In this document: positions 1 through 6,254 of the stretch, piece by piece
Numbering within the stretch: the stretch's first letter is position 1
How the letters are laid out: every line of letters starts with the position of its first letter
Origin: Limnohabitans sp.
Lineage (GTDB): Bacteria > Pseudomonadota > Gammaproteobacteria > Burkholderiales > Burkholderiaceae_C
Assembly: GCA_023260735.1 (NCBI GenBank)
Contig: JALQUL010000093.1
Coordinates: 1 to 9,468, forward strand
Reading direction: 5' to 3'
DNA length: 9,468 bases
Notes under the pieces: model-generated
The model's input: only the letters and a program-made list of their open reading frames with translations
Told to the model about the DNA's origin: nothing
Databases searched by the model: none
Translations under genes and position numbers: made by a program

Positions 1-172
1 TAAAGCGGGCGATATAGTCACTAAAGGTCAAGCTTTGGCAGTAATTGAGGCTATGAAAATGGAGCATACCATTGCCGCTCCTCAAGACGGTATTGTGCAA
101 GAGTTAATGTTTGCACCAGGCGATCAAGTCACCGAGGGCTCCGAGTTGTTAAAGTTGGTAGTGGTAGCATAA
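1..172 (+). CDS. Biotin-carrier C-terminus of an acyl-CoA carboxylase alpha subunit (5' truncated by window edge)
   Basis: The first complete codon is at position 2 and the frame stays open to TAA at 170-172, giving 56 visible residues. They contain the biotinylation motif EAMKMEH, with the target lysine codon at 56-58, followed by a beta-barrel half (IAAPQDGIVQEL...PGDQVTEGSELLKL) typical of biotinyl domains. This is the C-terminal carrier domain of a fused biotin carboxylase/carrier subunit, as in methylcrotonyl-, propionyl- or acetyl-CoA carboxylase. The biotin arm shuttles CO2 between the carboxylase and carboxyltransferase centres. The EAMKMEHT-APxDG pattern is common in methylcrotonyl-CoA carboxylase (leucine breakdown), and the LiuR-like palindrome near the right edge of the window would fit that, but 56 residues cannot settle the substrate. 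A free-standing carrier protein is less likely but cannot be excluded without the upstream sequence. Confidence 0.88.
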   Translation, partial: KAGDIVTKGQALAVIEAMKMEHTIAAPQDGIVQELMFAPGDQVTEGSELLKLVVVA

Positions 173-180
173 AACAGGAC

Positions 181-214
181 TTTGGCCAGTTCTTTGGCTA
201 AAATGTTATTTTTT
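181..214 (+). terminator. Rho-independent terminator of the carboxylase gene
   Basis: The arms TTTGGCCA (181-188) and TGGCTAAA (195-202) pair as 8 bp with one G-T wobble around a 6-nt loop. They are followed by a T-rich tract (TTATTTTTT, 206-214). It begins 9 nt after the stop codon, where an operon terminator is expected. Confidence 0.65.
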
Positions 215-218
215 AGCA

Positions 219-248
219 TCGGTTTTGGAGGCTCAACTTCAAAACCGA
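219..248. repeat. Perfect 9-bp inverted repeat (possible second, bidirectional hairpin)
   Basis: TCGGTTTTG (219-227) pairs perfectly with CAAAACCGA (240-248). Three more pairs, including one G-T, can extend the stem inward and leave a 6-nt loop. No T-run follows on either strand, so it is either a backup terminator hairpin or an operator upstream of the reductase promoter at 264-293. Confidence 0.5.
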
Positions 249-263
249 CCTTATTAGCACTTA

Positions 264-293
264 TTGAATACTTTATTTGTAGAAGCATGTAAT
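264..293 (+). promoter_or_regulatory. Predicted sigma70 promoter for the reductase gene
   Basis: A -35-like TTGAAT (264-269) and a -10-like TGTAAT (288-293, 5 of 6 to consensus) are separated by 18 bp. Transcription would start near 300, about 40 nt before the preferred ATG at 343. It lies downstream of two hairpins, so this gene probably has its own transcript. Confidence 0.5.
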
Positions 294-342
294 CCCAATT
301 AAGTCATTGGATTCAAGGTCACTCTGGTTTAAGATAGCGACT

Positions 343-1269
343 ATGAAAATCACATTTTGTTGCTCCAATACCAATGCCCAGCCTTGGCTAGAGGCTTTAC
401 AAATCGCTCTACCAGAGGCGCAAATATCCCTTTGGCAAGAAAACCAAGCCAATGATTTAGCTGACTACGGAATTGTCTGGGCACCCCCACAAACTTTTTT
501 TGACGAGCAGACTCAATTAAAAGCTATTTTTAATATCGGTGCAGGTGTAGATGCTTTATTAAAAAGAAAGATTCCTGCTCATTTAAGAATTGTGCGTCTT
601 GAAGATGCTGGTATGGCGGTACAAATGGCCGAATATGTCATGATGGCGGTGATGAATTTTTATCGTCAGTTACCCGCCATGAAGCTTCATCAAAGCCAAG
701 AAAAATGGCTTGCACCTGTTGTTAACGATAGAACCAAAATGACAGTGGGCATATTAGGATTGGGCATCTTGGGTGAGCGAGTTGCACAGGCTTTGCAGCA
801 TTTTGAATATCCAGTTATTGGGTGGTCAAGAAGTCCTAAAAATATAAGTGGCGTGAAAAGTTATGTTGGCCCCGCTCAGCTCAATAACTTTCTATCACAA
901 TCTACAATTCTAGTTTGTTTGTTACCACTCACTTCAGAGACACAAAATATATTAAATAATTCCAATTTAAGCCAATTGCCTAAAGGGGCATATGTGATTA
1001 ATGCGGCTAGAGGTGGTCATTTAGTCGAACAAGACTTAATCAATTTATTAGATAGTCAACATTTGGCGGGTGCTACCTTAGATGTTGCTCAGCAAGAGCC
1101 TTTACCCGCAGGCCATCCGTTTTGGCATCATCCTAAAATTGTCTTAACTCCACATAATGCAGCACAATCTTTGGTGGGTCCTTGTGTGGCACAAATTAGC
1201 CAACAACTACAAAATTTGCATGCTGGCTTAAAAGTAGAGGGTGAGGTATCGCAGGCTTTGGGTTATTAA
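343..1269 (+). CDS. ghrA: Glyoxylate/hydroxypyruvate reductase, GhrA type (D-2-hydroxyacid dehydrogenase family)
   Basis: Cytosolic NAD(P)H-dependent enzyme that reduces glyoxylate to glycolate and hydroxypyruvate to D-glycerate. The 308-residue product has the Rossmann motif GLGILG (139-144), with WSRSPK (161-166) at the end of the second strand where the cofactor specificity loop lies; SRS suggests NADPH. The catalytic triad of the family is visible: Arg223 (NAARGG), Glu252 (QQEPLP) and His271 (LTPHNAA). EPLPxxHPFWxHP is characteristic of the GhrA branch. The frame is open from a TTG at 307, but ATG 343 is preferred because it gives the usual family length of about 310 and starts at the conserved first beta strand (MKITFCC). 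There is no clear Shine-Dalgarno sequence before it. The gene is convergent with the TetR gene, 9 bp apart. Its physiological substrate and any link to arginine catabolism are unknown. Confidence 0.9.
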   Translation: MKITFCCSNTNAQPWLEALQIALPEAQISLWQENQANDLADYGIVWAPPQTFFDEQTQLKAIFNIGAGVDALLKRKIPAHLRIVRLEDAGMAVQMAEYVMMAVMNFYRQLPAMKLHQSQEKWLAPVVNDRTKMTVGILGLGILGERVAQALQHFEYPVIGWSRSPKNISGVKSYVGPAQLNNFLSQSTILVCLLPLTSETQNILNNSNLSQLPKGAYVINAARGGHLVEQDLINLLDSQHLAGATLDVAQQEPLPAGHPFWHHPKIVLTPHNAAQSLVGPCVAQISQQLQNLHAGLKVEGEVSQALGY

Positions 1270-1278
1270 TTACAAAGA

Positions 1279-1950
1279 TTAAGCTTCGCAATAGTTGCGG
1301 TGGGCACCCGCTACCAAGCCAGTCACCCAAGCCTCACACATTTGAATGGCTTGCTCTGGGGTAAAGTTATGAGGATTAAGCCCCGATTCTAGCCACAAGC
1401 CGTCTAATAAGGCCGACAATGAAATGGCGGCCAAATTGGCATTAAAACCCTGCCATCCATTTTCTAGGGCCAAGCCAGATAAAGCCTGAAAAAGCAAATG
1501 CCGGTAAGCCAAATAAGATTTGTCATGCACCGATTGAATAGCACTTGCACTTCTAGTGGCTCCCCAAAAAGTTATCCATACATCAATTAGCTGTGGATCT
1601 AAAAAATCTTGTGTAAAAGATTGTTGAATAAAGGCACTTAATTGTTCACGAGGACTTAATCGATTGGTTTGACAGGCATTGGCAAGGCCTTGCAAAATAC
1701 TGTCAGAAAGCTGTTGATAAGTCTGTGCAATTAAATCATCTTTACTTGAATAGTGATGATTAATAAGCCCTACAGAAACCCCAGCCTCAGCACAAATCTT
1801 ACGTACCGAGGTTCCTTGAAAGCCGTATTTTTTTAAACAACGAATAGTAGCTTCAATTAACAATTGTTTCCGCTCATTCGGTTCCATACGATTGGGGTTG
1901 GCGATCATAGGATTGTGAGCAGATTGAGTTGGGTTGGTTGTACGAGTCAA
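1279..1950 (-). CDS. TetR/AcrR-family transcriptional regulator, BetI-like
   Basis: 223-residue DNA-binding repressor candidate. The N-terminal TetR domain is clear: RKQLLIEATIRCLKKYGFQGTSVRKI leads into a helix-turn-helix around residues 48-67 (IC.EAGVSVGLINHHY). The C-terminal ligand domain contains LIDVWITFWGATRSASAIQ, which resembles the BetI branch (xxxWLAFWxxxxxxPAL). The start is taken as TTG at 1950 because GAAGG lies 6 nt upstream (1957-1961); the in-frame ATGs at 1908 and 1887 have no ribosome site, although ATG 1887 would give a more typical N-terminus. The gene follows ddaH by 16 bp on the same strand, so the two are almost certainly cotranscribed. BetI itself senses choline. Here the ddaH and importer neighbours suggest arginine or a methylarginine as inducer, which is inference. 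Confidence 0.87.
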   Translation of the reverse strand: MTRTTNPTQSAHNPMIANPNRMEPNERKQLLIEATIRCLKKYGFQGTSVRKICAEAGVSVGLINHHYSSKDDLIAQTYQQLSDSILQGLANACQTNRLSPREQLSAFIQQSFTQDFLDPQLIDVWITFWGATRSASAIQSVHDKSYLAYRHLLFQALSGLALENGWQGFNANLAAISLSALLDGLWLESGLNPHNFTPEQAIQMCEAWVTGLVAGAHRNYCEA

Positions 1951-1956
1951 TTGAAG

Positions 1957-1961
1957 CCTTC
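1957..1961 (-). promoter_or_regulatory. Ribosome binding site that decides the TTG start of the TetR gene
   Basis: On the minus strand GAAGG sits 6 nt before the TTG at 1950. Neither downstream in-frame ATG has a comparable site. It lies in the 16-bp gap after the ddaH stop codon, consistent with coupled translation. Confidence 0.55.
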
Positions 1962-1966
1962 AAATA

Positions 1967-2731
1967 TTAAAAACGCAAAGATAAACAAGTTAAACCACCA
2001 TCCATTTTTCTAAATTCACTCGTGTCCAAAGAAATAATGGGTAGGCCTAATTTTTCAATCTTTTGGTAAGTATCTGGATAACCTTTGGGTGTGATTAAAG
2101 TATCGTTAATCCAAAGGGTATTGCCTGCATATTCTTCTTCTTTGGCCAGCACTATATGATTAAAACCTTTAAATGCGGGGTGATTCACACCCTCTTCATT
2201 CATGATTAAAGTATTTTTACCCACATAATTGACGATAGATTTTAAGTGCAGGCCCTCGCTCACCTCAATTGCATGAACAGTATAACCATAGCTTTCAGCT
2301 AAGGTGGCTAATTCAGCAATTCCTGCCTCATTGGTTCGACTAGTTAAACCAACAAAAAATTGTTTATCTACCATTAGCACATCACCTCCGTCCATGTGGG
2401 CGCGTTCACTCATAAACTCCATTACTACTCTATGACGAGCAATAGCTGGCGCAATACTATGGATCTCACCCCGCCTTGAAGTAGCACCAGGATGCGTAAT
2501 CAAAGCAAATTCGGGTGTAATCACAGCGGTATCTTCTACAAAATGGCTATCTGGAAAAGCGCTTTGGTCGGGTAGTGTGGTGACGGTTAATCCGAGTGAC
2601 AATAAAGTATGGATATAGGCATCAAACTGCTGCAAAGTAAGTGCAAAGTCAGGCGATCCTAAATTAGAGGTCGTAAGGCCCTGAGCACAAGTAATAGCTG
2701 GAATTCTGGCAATGGCATGGCCATAATGCAT
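1967..2731 (-). CDS. ddaH: Dimethylarginine dimethylaminohydrolase (DDAH)
   Basis: Cytosolic enzyme that hydrolyses N-omega-methylated arginines (ADMA, monomethylarginine) to L-citrulline and dimethylamine or methylamine; amidinotransferase (guanidino-modifying) superfamily. The 254-residue product has the length of Pseudomonas aeruginosa DDAH and matches it end to end as I recall that sequence. The catalytic Cys249 (GGLTCLSLRF) and His162 (EGLHLKS) fall at the same numbers. The acidic residue is Asp114 (MDGGDVLM), where the Pseudomonas enzyme has Glu and mammalian DDAH has Asp. Substrate-site motifs FPDSHFVED (59-67) and SRRGE (85-89) are present. ATG 2731 is chosen over the upstream TTG at 2773 because GGAG precedes it by 7 nt and it gives the family length. 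It is divergent from the importer and is followed by the TetR gene. Arginine deiminase is unlikely: that family is about 410 residues long. Confidence 0.93.
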   Translation of the reverse strand: MHYGHAIARIPAITCAQGLTTSNLGSPDFALTLQQFDAYIHTLLSLGLTVTTLPDQSAFPDSHFVEDTAVITPEFALITHPGATSRRGEIHSIAPAIARHRVVMEFMSERAHMDGGDVLMVDKQFFVGLTSRTNEAGIAELATLAESYGYTVHAIEVSEGLHLKSIVNYVGKNTLIMNEEGVNHPAFKGFNHIVLAKEEEYAGNTLWINDTLITPKGYPDTYQKIEKLGLPIISLDTSEFRKMDGGLTCLSLRF

Positions 2732-2800
2732 GATAAGTCTCCGATATTTGAATAAAAATGAAAAGTCGTTCAAAGACGTATTATTAGGGTTTACCGTAGC

Positions 2801-2829
2801 TTGTTATGAAGCGTAAGTTCAGCTAGACT
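2801..2829 (+). promoter_or_regulatory. Predicted promoter for the importer operon
   Basis: TTGTTA (2801-2806) and TAGACT (2824-2829), each 4 of 6 to the sigma70 consensus, are spaced by 17 bp. The predicted start is near 2836, directly at the edge of the TTGAACA/TGTACAA palindrome, so a bound repressor would block it. The leader would be about 60 nt. Confidence 0.4.
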
Positions 2830-2836
2830 GATCTTA

Positions 2837-2852
2837 TTGAACATGTGTACAA
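2837..2852. promoter_or_regulatory. Candidate TetR operator shared by ddaH and the importer
   Basis: The half-sites TTGAACA (2837-2843) and TGTACAA (2846-2852) form a 16-bp inverted repeat with a 2-bp spacer and one mismatched pair. Size and symmetry suit a TetR dimer, and the TTGAAC core recalls BetI-type operators as I remember them. It overlaps the predicted start sites of both divergent promoters. Confidence 0.5.
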
Positions 2853-2853
2853 C

Positions 2854-2883
2854 ATTGTAAGCCACTCATCTTTATTAAAGCAA
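2854..2883 (-). promoter_or_regulatory. Predicted promoter for the ddaH-tetR operon
   Basis: Read on the minus strand, TTGCTT (2883-2878) and TACAAT (2859-2854, 5 of 6 to the -10 consensus) are spaced by 18 bp. The start would be near 2847, inside the palindrome at 2837-2852. The -35 match is weak (TTG only). Confidence 0.4.
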
Positions 2884-2896
2884 GCTAGAAAATCAA

Positions 2897-3679
2897 ATGA
2901 ATCAAGTTTCTGAATTACACGCTAAAGTAAGGGTGATTGATCTAAAAAAGCAATATTCAGACACTTTGGTGTTAAATGGTATTACTTTAAATGCCTATAA
3001 AGGCCAAGTGCTTACCCTGATCGGCTCGAGTGGTTCCGGAAAAAGTACTTTGTTAAGATGTATTAATTTATTAGAAACACCCACTAGTGGCCAAATTTGC
3101 TTAGACCATGAAACTCTAGAGTTTCAAAATCAAAAAGGGGTTCACCTAGGGCAAACTATCAAAAGCCAACAAATTGATCAATGGCGCAAACGTGCTGGCA
3201 TGGTGTTTCAAAATTTTAATTTGTGGGCTCATATGACCGTATTAGAAAACGTCATAGAAGCGCCTACGCAAGTGCTAAAACTCTCTAAGGTACAAGCTAT
3301 CGAGCAAGCAGAAAAACTACTTCAAAAAGTCGGCTTAATCGAAAAGAAAAATATCTATCCCGCTTATCTTTCTGGTGGACAACAGCAAAGGGTTGCCATT
3401 GCAAGGGCTTTAGCCATGAATCCAGAAGTTTTATTATTAGACGAGCCCACCTCTGCCCTAGACCCTGAAATGGTGGGCGATGTGTTGCAAGTCATTAGGG
3501 CCCTCGCAGAAGAGGGCAGGACTATGATTTTAGTCACGCACGAAATGCAGTTTGCCAAACAAGTTTCATCACAAGTGGCCTATTTACATCAAGGTTTAGT
3601 CGAAGAGTGTGGTCCACCAGAGCAAGTTTTTAATGCACCCATTAGTGCACGTTGTCGGCAGTTCGTTCATCAATCTTAG
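2897..3679 (+). CDS. Polar/basic amino acid ABC transporter ATP-binding protein (HisP/ArtP/AotP type)
   Basis: 260-residue cytoplasmic ATPase that drives import through the two permeases encoded downstream. All nucleotide-binding motifs are intact: Walker A GSSGSGKST (43-51), Q-loop Gln105 (VFQNFNLWAHMTVLENV), signature LSGGQQQ (158-164), Walker B LLLDEP (179-184), D-loop SALD (186-189) and switch His215 (VTHEM). FNLWxHMTVLENV with the insert between residues 75 and 95 is typical of the histidine/arginine/ornithine/octopine importers (HisP, AotP, OccP). The substrate is therefore probably a cationic amino acid. ATG 2897 has no obvious ribosome site, but no better start lies nearby. The binding-protein gene follows after 10 bp, so this is the first gene of the operon. 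It faces ddaH divergently. Confidence 0.94.
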   Translation: MNQVSELHAKVRVIDLKKQYSDTLVLNGITLNAYKGQVLTLIGSSGSGKSTLLRCINLLETPTSGQICLDHETLEFQNQKGVHLGQTIKSQQIDQWRKRAGMVFQNFNLWAHMTVLENVIEAPTQVLKLSKVQAIEQAEKLLQKVGLIEKKNIYPAYLSGGQQQRVAIARALAMNPEVLLLDEPTSALDPEMVGDVLQVIRALAEEGRTMILVTHEMQFAKQVSSQVAYLHQGLVEECGPPEQVFNAPISARCRQFVHQS

Positions 3680-3682
3680 GAG
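3678..3682 (+). promoter_or_regulatory. Strong ribosome binding site of the binding-protein gene
   Basis: AGGAG lies 7 nt before ATG 3690 and overlaps the TAG stop of the ATPase gene. It selects this start over a GTG at 3609 that lies inside the ATPase gene. It is the best ribosome site in the operon, which fits the need for excess periplasmic protein. Confidence 0.75.
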
Positions 3683-3689
3683 TATTGTT

Positions 3690-4466
3690 ATGATTCAATC
3701 TATTTTCAAGGTATCAGTCTTAGCCGCTTGCTTATTGGCTAGTCAAGTCAACGCGCAATCAATGAACCTAAAAATTGGTGTGGCCGCCGAACCTTATCCA
3801 CCATTTACCGTTAAATCAGCGAGTGGGCAGTGGACTGGTTTTGAAGTTGATTTGGTCAATGCTATTTGCAAAAAAATTGCAGCGAAATGTACGATTGTTG
3901 AGACATCTTGGGATGGTATTATTCCAGCACTCACCAGTAAAAAAATTGATGTGATTTTTAACTCAATGAGTATTACCCCCGAGCGCGAAAAAACCATTGC
4001 TTTCTCTGCTCCTTATTACTATACCCCAGTGGTATTTTTAGGTGGTAAAAGCTTAAAAGTAGCAGGTATTAAGCCAGAAGATTTAAAGGGTAAAACCATT
4101 GGTACACAAACCTCTACACCGAACGCTGATTTCTTAAAAAAATATTATTCTAAAACCGCCAAAATTAAAATTTATAACACTCAAGATGAAGTCAATGCTG
4201 ACCTTACTGCAGGCCGTATTGATTTGCAATTGGCCGATGAAACAGGCGTCTATGATTATTTAAAATCACCAGCGGGTAGCAAAATAGAGAAAAAAGGTTT
4301 GGCTCCAAAAGATCCAATTTTTGGTACTGGAATTGGTGCTGGTTTACGTAAACAAGATGCCGATTTAAAGAAAAAAATGGATGAAGCCATTAAGGCATTA
4401 AATAGTTCAGGTGAATTCAAAACAATTCAAGCCAAATATTTTGATTTCGATTTAACTGCTCGTTAA
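3690..4466 (+). CDS. Periplasmic lysine/arginine/ornithine-type solute-binding protein
   Basis: 258-residue substrate-capture component of the importer (bacterial extracellular solute-binding family 3). A signal peptide is clear: Lys7, hydrophobic core VSVLAACLLAS, cleavage after VNA (residue 22). The mature part resembles the LAO and HisJ proteins. Cys60 and Cys67 match the single disulphide of LAO. The pocket residues align with LAO: Trp74 at the aromatic Phe52 position, Ser92/Ser94 (NSMSIT), Arg99 (TPERE, carboxylate-binding Arg77 in LAO) and Asp183 (LADETG, amino-group-binding Asp161 in LAO). The C-terminus FGTGIGAGLRK...YFDFDLTAR is family-typical. Ligand is thus very likely a basic amino acid; whether methylarginines bind cannot be read from sequence. 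It is separated from the permease by a hairpin and by the remnant of a second, similar gene. Confidence 0.93.
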   Translation: MIQSIFKVSVLAACLLASQVNAQSMNLKIGVAAEPYPPFTVKSASGQWTGFEVDLVNAICKKIAAKCTIVETSWDGIIPALTSKKIDVIFNSMSITPEREKTIAFSAPYYYTPVVFLGGKSLKVAGIKPEDLKGKTIGTQTSTPNADFLKKYYSKTAKIKIYNTQDEVNADLTAGRIDLQLADETGVYDYLKSPAGSKIEKKGLAPKDPIFGTGIGAGLRKQDADLKKKMDEAIKALNSSGEFKTIQAKYFDFDLTAR

Positions 4467-4512
4467 ATATTCAATAGCAAAACTCAAGGGCATACACTTA
4501 AGATTTTTGTTC

Positions 4513-4568
4513 CAACTTACTTAACTGGCCCGCTCTATCTTATTCATCTACAGAGGGGTTAAGTGTTG
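4513..4568 (+). repeat. Long intergenic RNA hairpin between binding protein and permease
   Basis: Left arm segments CAAC (4513-4516), ACTTAA (4519-4524), CCC (4529-4531) and CTCT (4533-4536) pair in order with GTTG (4565-4568), TTAAGT (4559-4564), GGG (4556-4558) and AGAG (4552-4555). This gives 17 pairs with small left-side bulges and a 15-nt loop. No T-run follows, so it is not a standard terminator. Such a structure could protect the upstream mRNA from 3' decay and keep binding-protein levels above permease levels, as known for other importer operons; that role is inference. Confidence 0.55.
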
Positions 4569-4613
4569 AATTGAATAACTAAGGAATTCACTTGTAGTAA
4601 AGAGTTCAACTAC

Positions 4614-4790
4614 TTAGCTCTTTTTGGACCCGGTATAGGAGCGGGATTGCGTAAACAAGATTTAGAATTAAAGAAAAAAATGGATGATGCAATTCGTTTG
4701 GTCAATAGTTCAGGAGAATTTAAAACCATTCAAGCCAAATATTTTGATTTTGACTTAACTGCTTGTGCAGCTTCATATAAATATTGTTAA
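4614..4790 (+). pseudogene. Decayed 3' remnant of a second solute-binding protein gene
   Basis: Codons 4623-4766 encode FGPGIGAGLRK...GEFKTIQAKYFDFDLTAC, identical at 40 of 48 residues to the last 48 residues of the intact binding protein (4320-4463). At least 13 of the unchanged residues use different synonymous codons, so the copy was once under selection and is not a recent duplication. The frame has no start and meets TGA at 4572-4574. Weaker similarity (C-SK...LA) may reach back to about 4593 with deletions. Upstream, the signal peptide and about 200 residues are missing. The original stop is lost: the frame reads on through 8 codons (AASYKYC...) to TAA at 4788-4790, which shares its last A with the ATG of the permease. 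It is not a functional binding protein. Confidence 0.88.
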
Positions 4791-5521
4791 TGAGTCTAGT
4801 ACCTATGTTTGAAAATAATGCTTGGCTCATTAGTGCCATTGAGTGGATGCCAGCTTTAATGCAAGGTGCAGTGGTTACCTTACAAATTTCAGTAGGTGCT
4901 TTTTTTATTGGTTTAGTAATTGGTTTAGCGGTCGCATTAGTGAAATTAAAAGCGGGGGTGCTAGGGCAAGGCATTGCGAATAGCTACACCACTATTTGTC
5001 GCTCGGTGCCTGAGTTATTACTCATCCTTTTGTTGTATTACGCGGGCTCCGATTTAATCAATCAAATAGCCCAAAGCCTAGGATATGAAAACCTTGAAAT
5101 TAATGGTTTTGCGGTTGCCGTCGTTGTTTTGGGTATTGTCCAAGGGGCCTATATTGCGGAAATATTACGAGGTGCTATCTTAGCAGTCCCCTTTGGTCAA
5201 ATTGAAGCCGCTAGAGCATTAGCAATGCCTGCTCATTTGTACACTCGAAGAATTATTTTGCCTGCCATGATGCCCTATGCCATTGGAGGCTTATCTAATT
5301 TGTGGCTTATTCTTATTAAAGACAGCGCTCTTATTAGTGTGGTGGGTTATAGTGAATTATTATTTACTGCTAAACAAGCAGCTGGCACTACTAAACATTA
5401 TTTTGTGTTTTATGTCTTAGCTGGGGCTATGTATCTTATTTTTACACTTCTATCATCTTTGTTATTGAAGTGGTTTGAAAATAAATTATCTCGTTGGTTA
5501 CCTTCAAGTTCATCTAACTAA
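4790..5521 (+). CDS. ABC transporter permease, HisQ/ArtQ type
   Basis: 243-residue inner-membrane subunit of the basic amino acid importer. Hydrophobic spans are visible at about 25-51, 72-87, 104-124, 167-187 and 206-227. CRSVPELLLILLLYYAG (70-86) is the conserved motif of HisMQ-type permeases. The cytoplasmic EAA loop that contacts the ATPase reads EAARALAM...RRIILP (139-158), but the usually conserved glycine is Ala145. ATG 4790 overlaps the stop of the upstream remnant (TAATG); alternatives are TTG 4784 and ATG 4805. None has a convincing ribosome site, so the exact start is uncertain and translation may depend on reinitiation from the remnant frame. The next permease gene follows after 21 bp. 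Confidence 0.92.
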   Translation: MSLVPMFENNAWLISAIEWMPALMQGAVVTLQISVGAFFIGLVIGLAVALVKLKAGVLGQGIANSYTTICRSVPELLLILLLYYAGSDLINQIAQSLGYENLEINGFAVAVVVLGIVQGAYIAEILRGAILAVPFGQIEAARALAMPAHLYTRRIILPAMMPYAIGGLSNLWLILIKDSALISVVGYSELLFTAKQAAGTTKHYFVFYVLAGAMYLIFTLLSSLLLKWFENKLSRWLPSSSSN

Positions 5522-5542
5522 TTCATGCAGGGCTAATAAAAA

Positions 5543-6250
5543 ATGTTGAATTTTGAATGGGTATTAGAATACAGCGAATTATTCATAGAGGGAATTTCAG
5601 TTACGATTCAACTCTTATTGATTAGTGCATTTTTTGGGTTTTTATTAGCGGCTGCAGTTGGATTTGCAAGACTGTCAAAAATCAAATGGATTGCTTGGAC
5701 AGCCCTTTGTTTTACCCAACTTATTAGGGGTACACCATTACTAGTACAAATTTTTATTTTGTATTATGGCTTGGGAAGTTGGTTTTCAGAGTGGCCTCTT
5801 TTGCAAGAGAGTTGGATGTGGCAATATTTACGTGAAGGTTTTTGGTATATTGCTTTAGCTCTTATTTTAAGTGTCGGAGCTTATGTTGGAGAGGTGATTC
5901 GCTCTGGTTTAAAAGCGGTACCTAAAGGTGAGTTAGAGGCAGCGAGGGCGCTGGGTATGTCTAAGCTCATTGTGATGCGGCGCATTTGGTTTCCAAGAGC
6001 AATTCATTTAATGCTTCCTACTTTAGCAGGTGAAACCGTATTGTTATTAAAGTCCACTGCATTAGCTTCTACAGTGGCGGTAACTGATTTATTAGGTAGT
6101 GCTAATTTTGTGCGAGCGCAAACTCTCATTACTTATGAGCCGCTGATCATGGTAGCATTTGTGTATATGGTGATGGCCTGGATTATAGAAAAATTATTTT
6201 CTATGCTCGAGAAAAAAGTACCCAATAGAACACAAGCTAGTATGAGCTAA
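5543..6250 (+). CDS. ABC transporter permease, HisM/ArtM type
   Basis: 235-residue inner-membrane partner of the preceding permease; the two form a heterodimeric channel. Membrane spans appear at about 18-42, 53-77, 98-118, 156-180 and 199-218. The motif TQLIRGTPLLVQIFILYYGLG (58-78) and the EAA loop EAARALGM...RRIWFP (132-151) identify the family; the loop ends in FP where LP is usual, a variant also seen in HisQ. AGGG lies 10 nt before ATG 5543, a weak ribosome site. It is the last gene of the importer operon and ends 4 bp before the terminator hairpin at 6255-6291. Confidence 0.93.
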   Translation: MLNFEWVLEYSELFIEGISVTIQLLLISAFFGFLLAAAVGFARLSKIKWIAWTALCFTQLIRGTPLLVQIFILYYGLGSWFSEWPLLQESWMWQYLREGFWYIALALILSVGAYVGEVIRSGLKAVPKGELEAARALGMSKLIVMRRIWFPRAIHLMLPTLAGETVLLLKSTALASTVAVTDLLGSANFVRAQTLITYEPLIMVAFVYMVMAWIIEKLFSMLEKKVPNRTQASMS

Positions 6251-6254
6251 TATC

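Noticed and set aside
307..342. TTG start giving a 12-residue longer reductase
   Set aside because: The extension (DSRSLWFKIAT) lies before the first conserved beta strand. ATG 343 gives the family length.
1256..1277. CTTTG/CAAAG inverted repeat between the convergent reductase and TetR genes as a terminator
   Set aside because: Only 5 bp with a 12-nt AT-rich loop and no T-run; too weak to call.
2732..2773. TTG start giving a 14-residue longer DDAH
   Set aside because: ATG 2731 has GGAG 7 nt upstream and gives exactly 254 residues, with catalytic residues at the numbers known for the Pseudomonas enzyme.
3364..3558. Minus-strand open frame of 64 codons inside the ATPase gene
   Set aside because: It lies wholly opposite a strongly conserved ABC ATPase. 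Its product has no recognisable domain and it has no independent context.
3794..3997. Minus-strand open frame of 67 codons inside the binding-protein gene
   Set aside because: Shadow of the plus-strand solute-binding protein, whose pocket residues are all intact in this stretch.
4720..4974. Minus-strand open frame of 84 codons across the remnant and the permease start
   Set aside because: It is antisense to both the binding-protein remnant and the first permease helices, and its low-complexity composition is typical of an antisense shadow.
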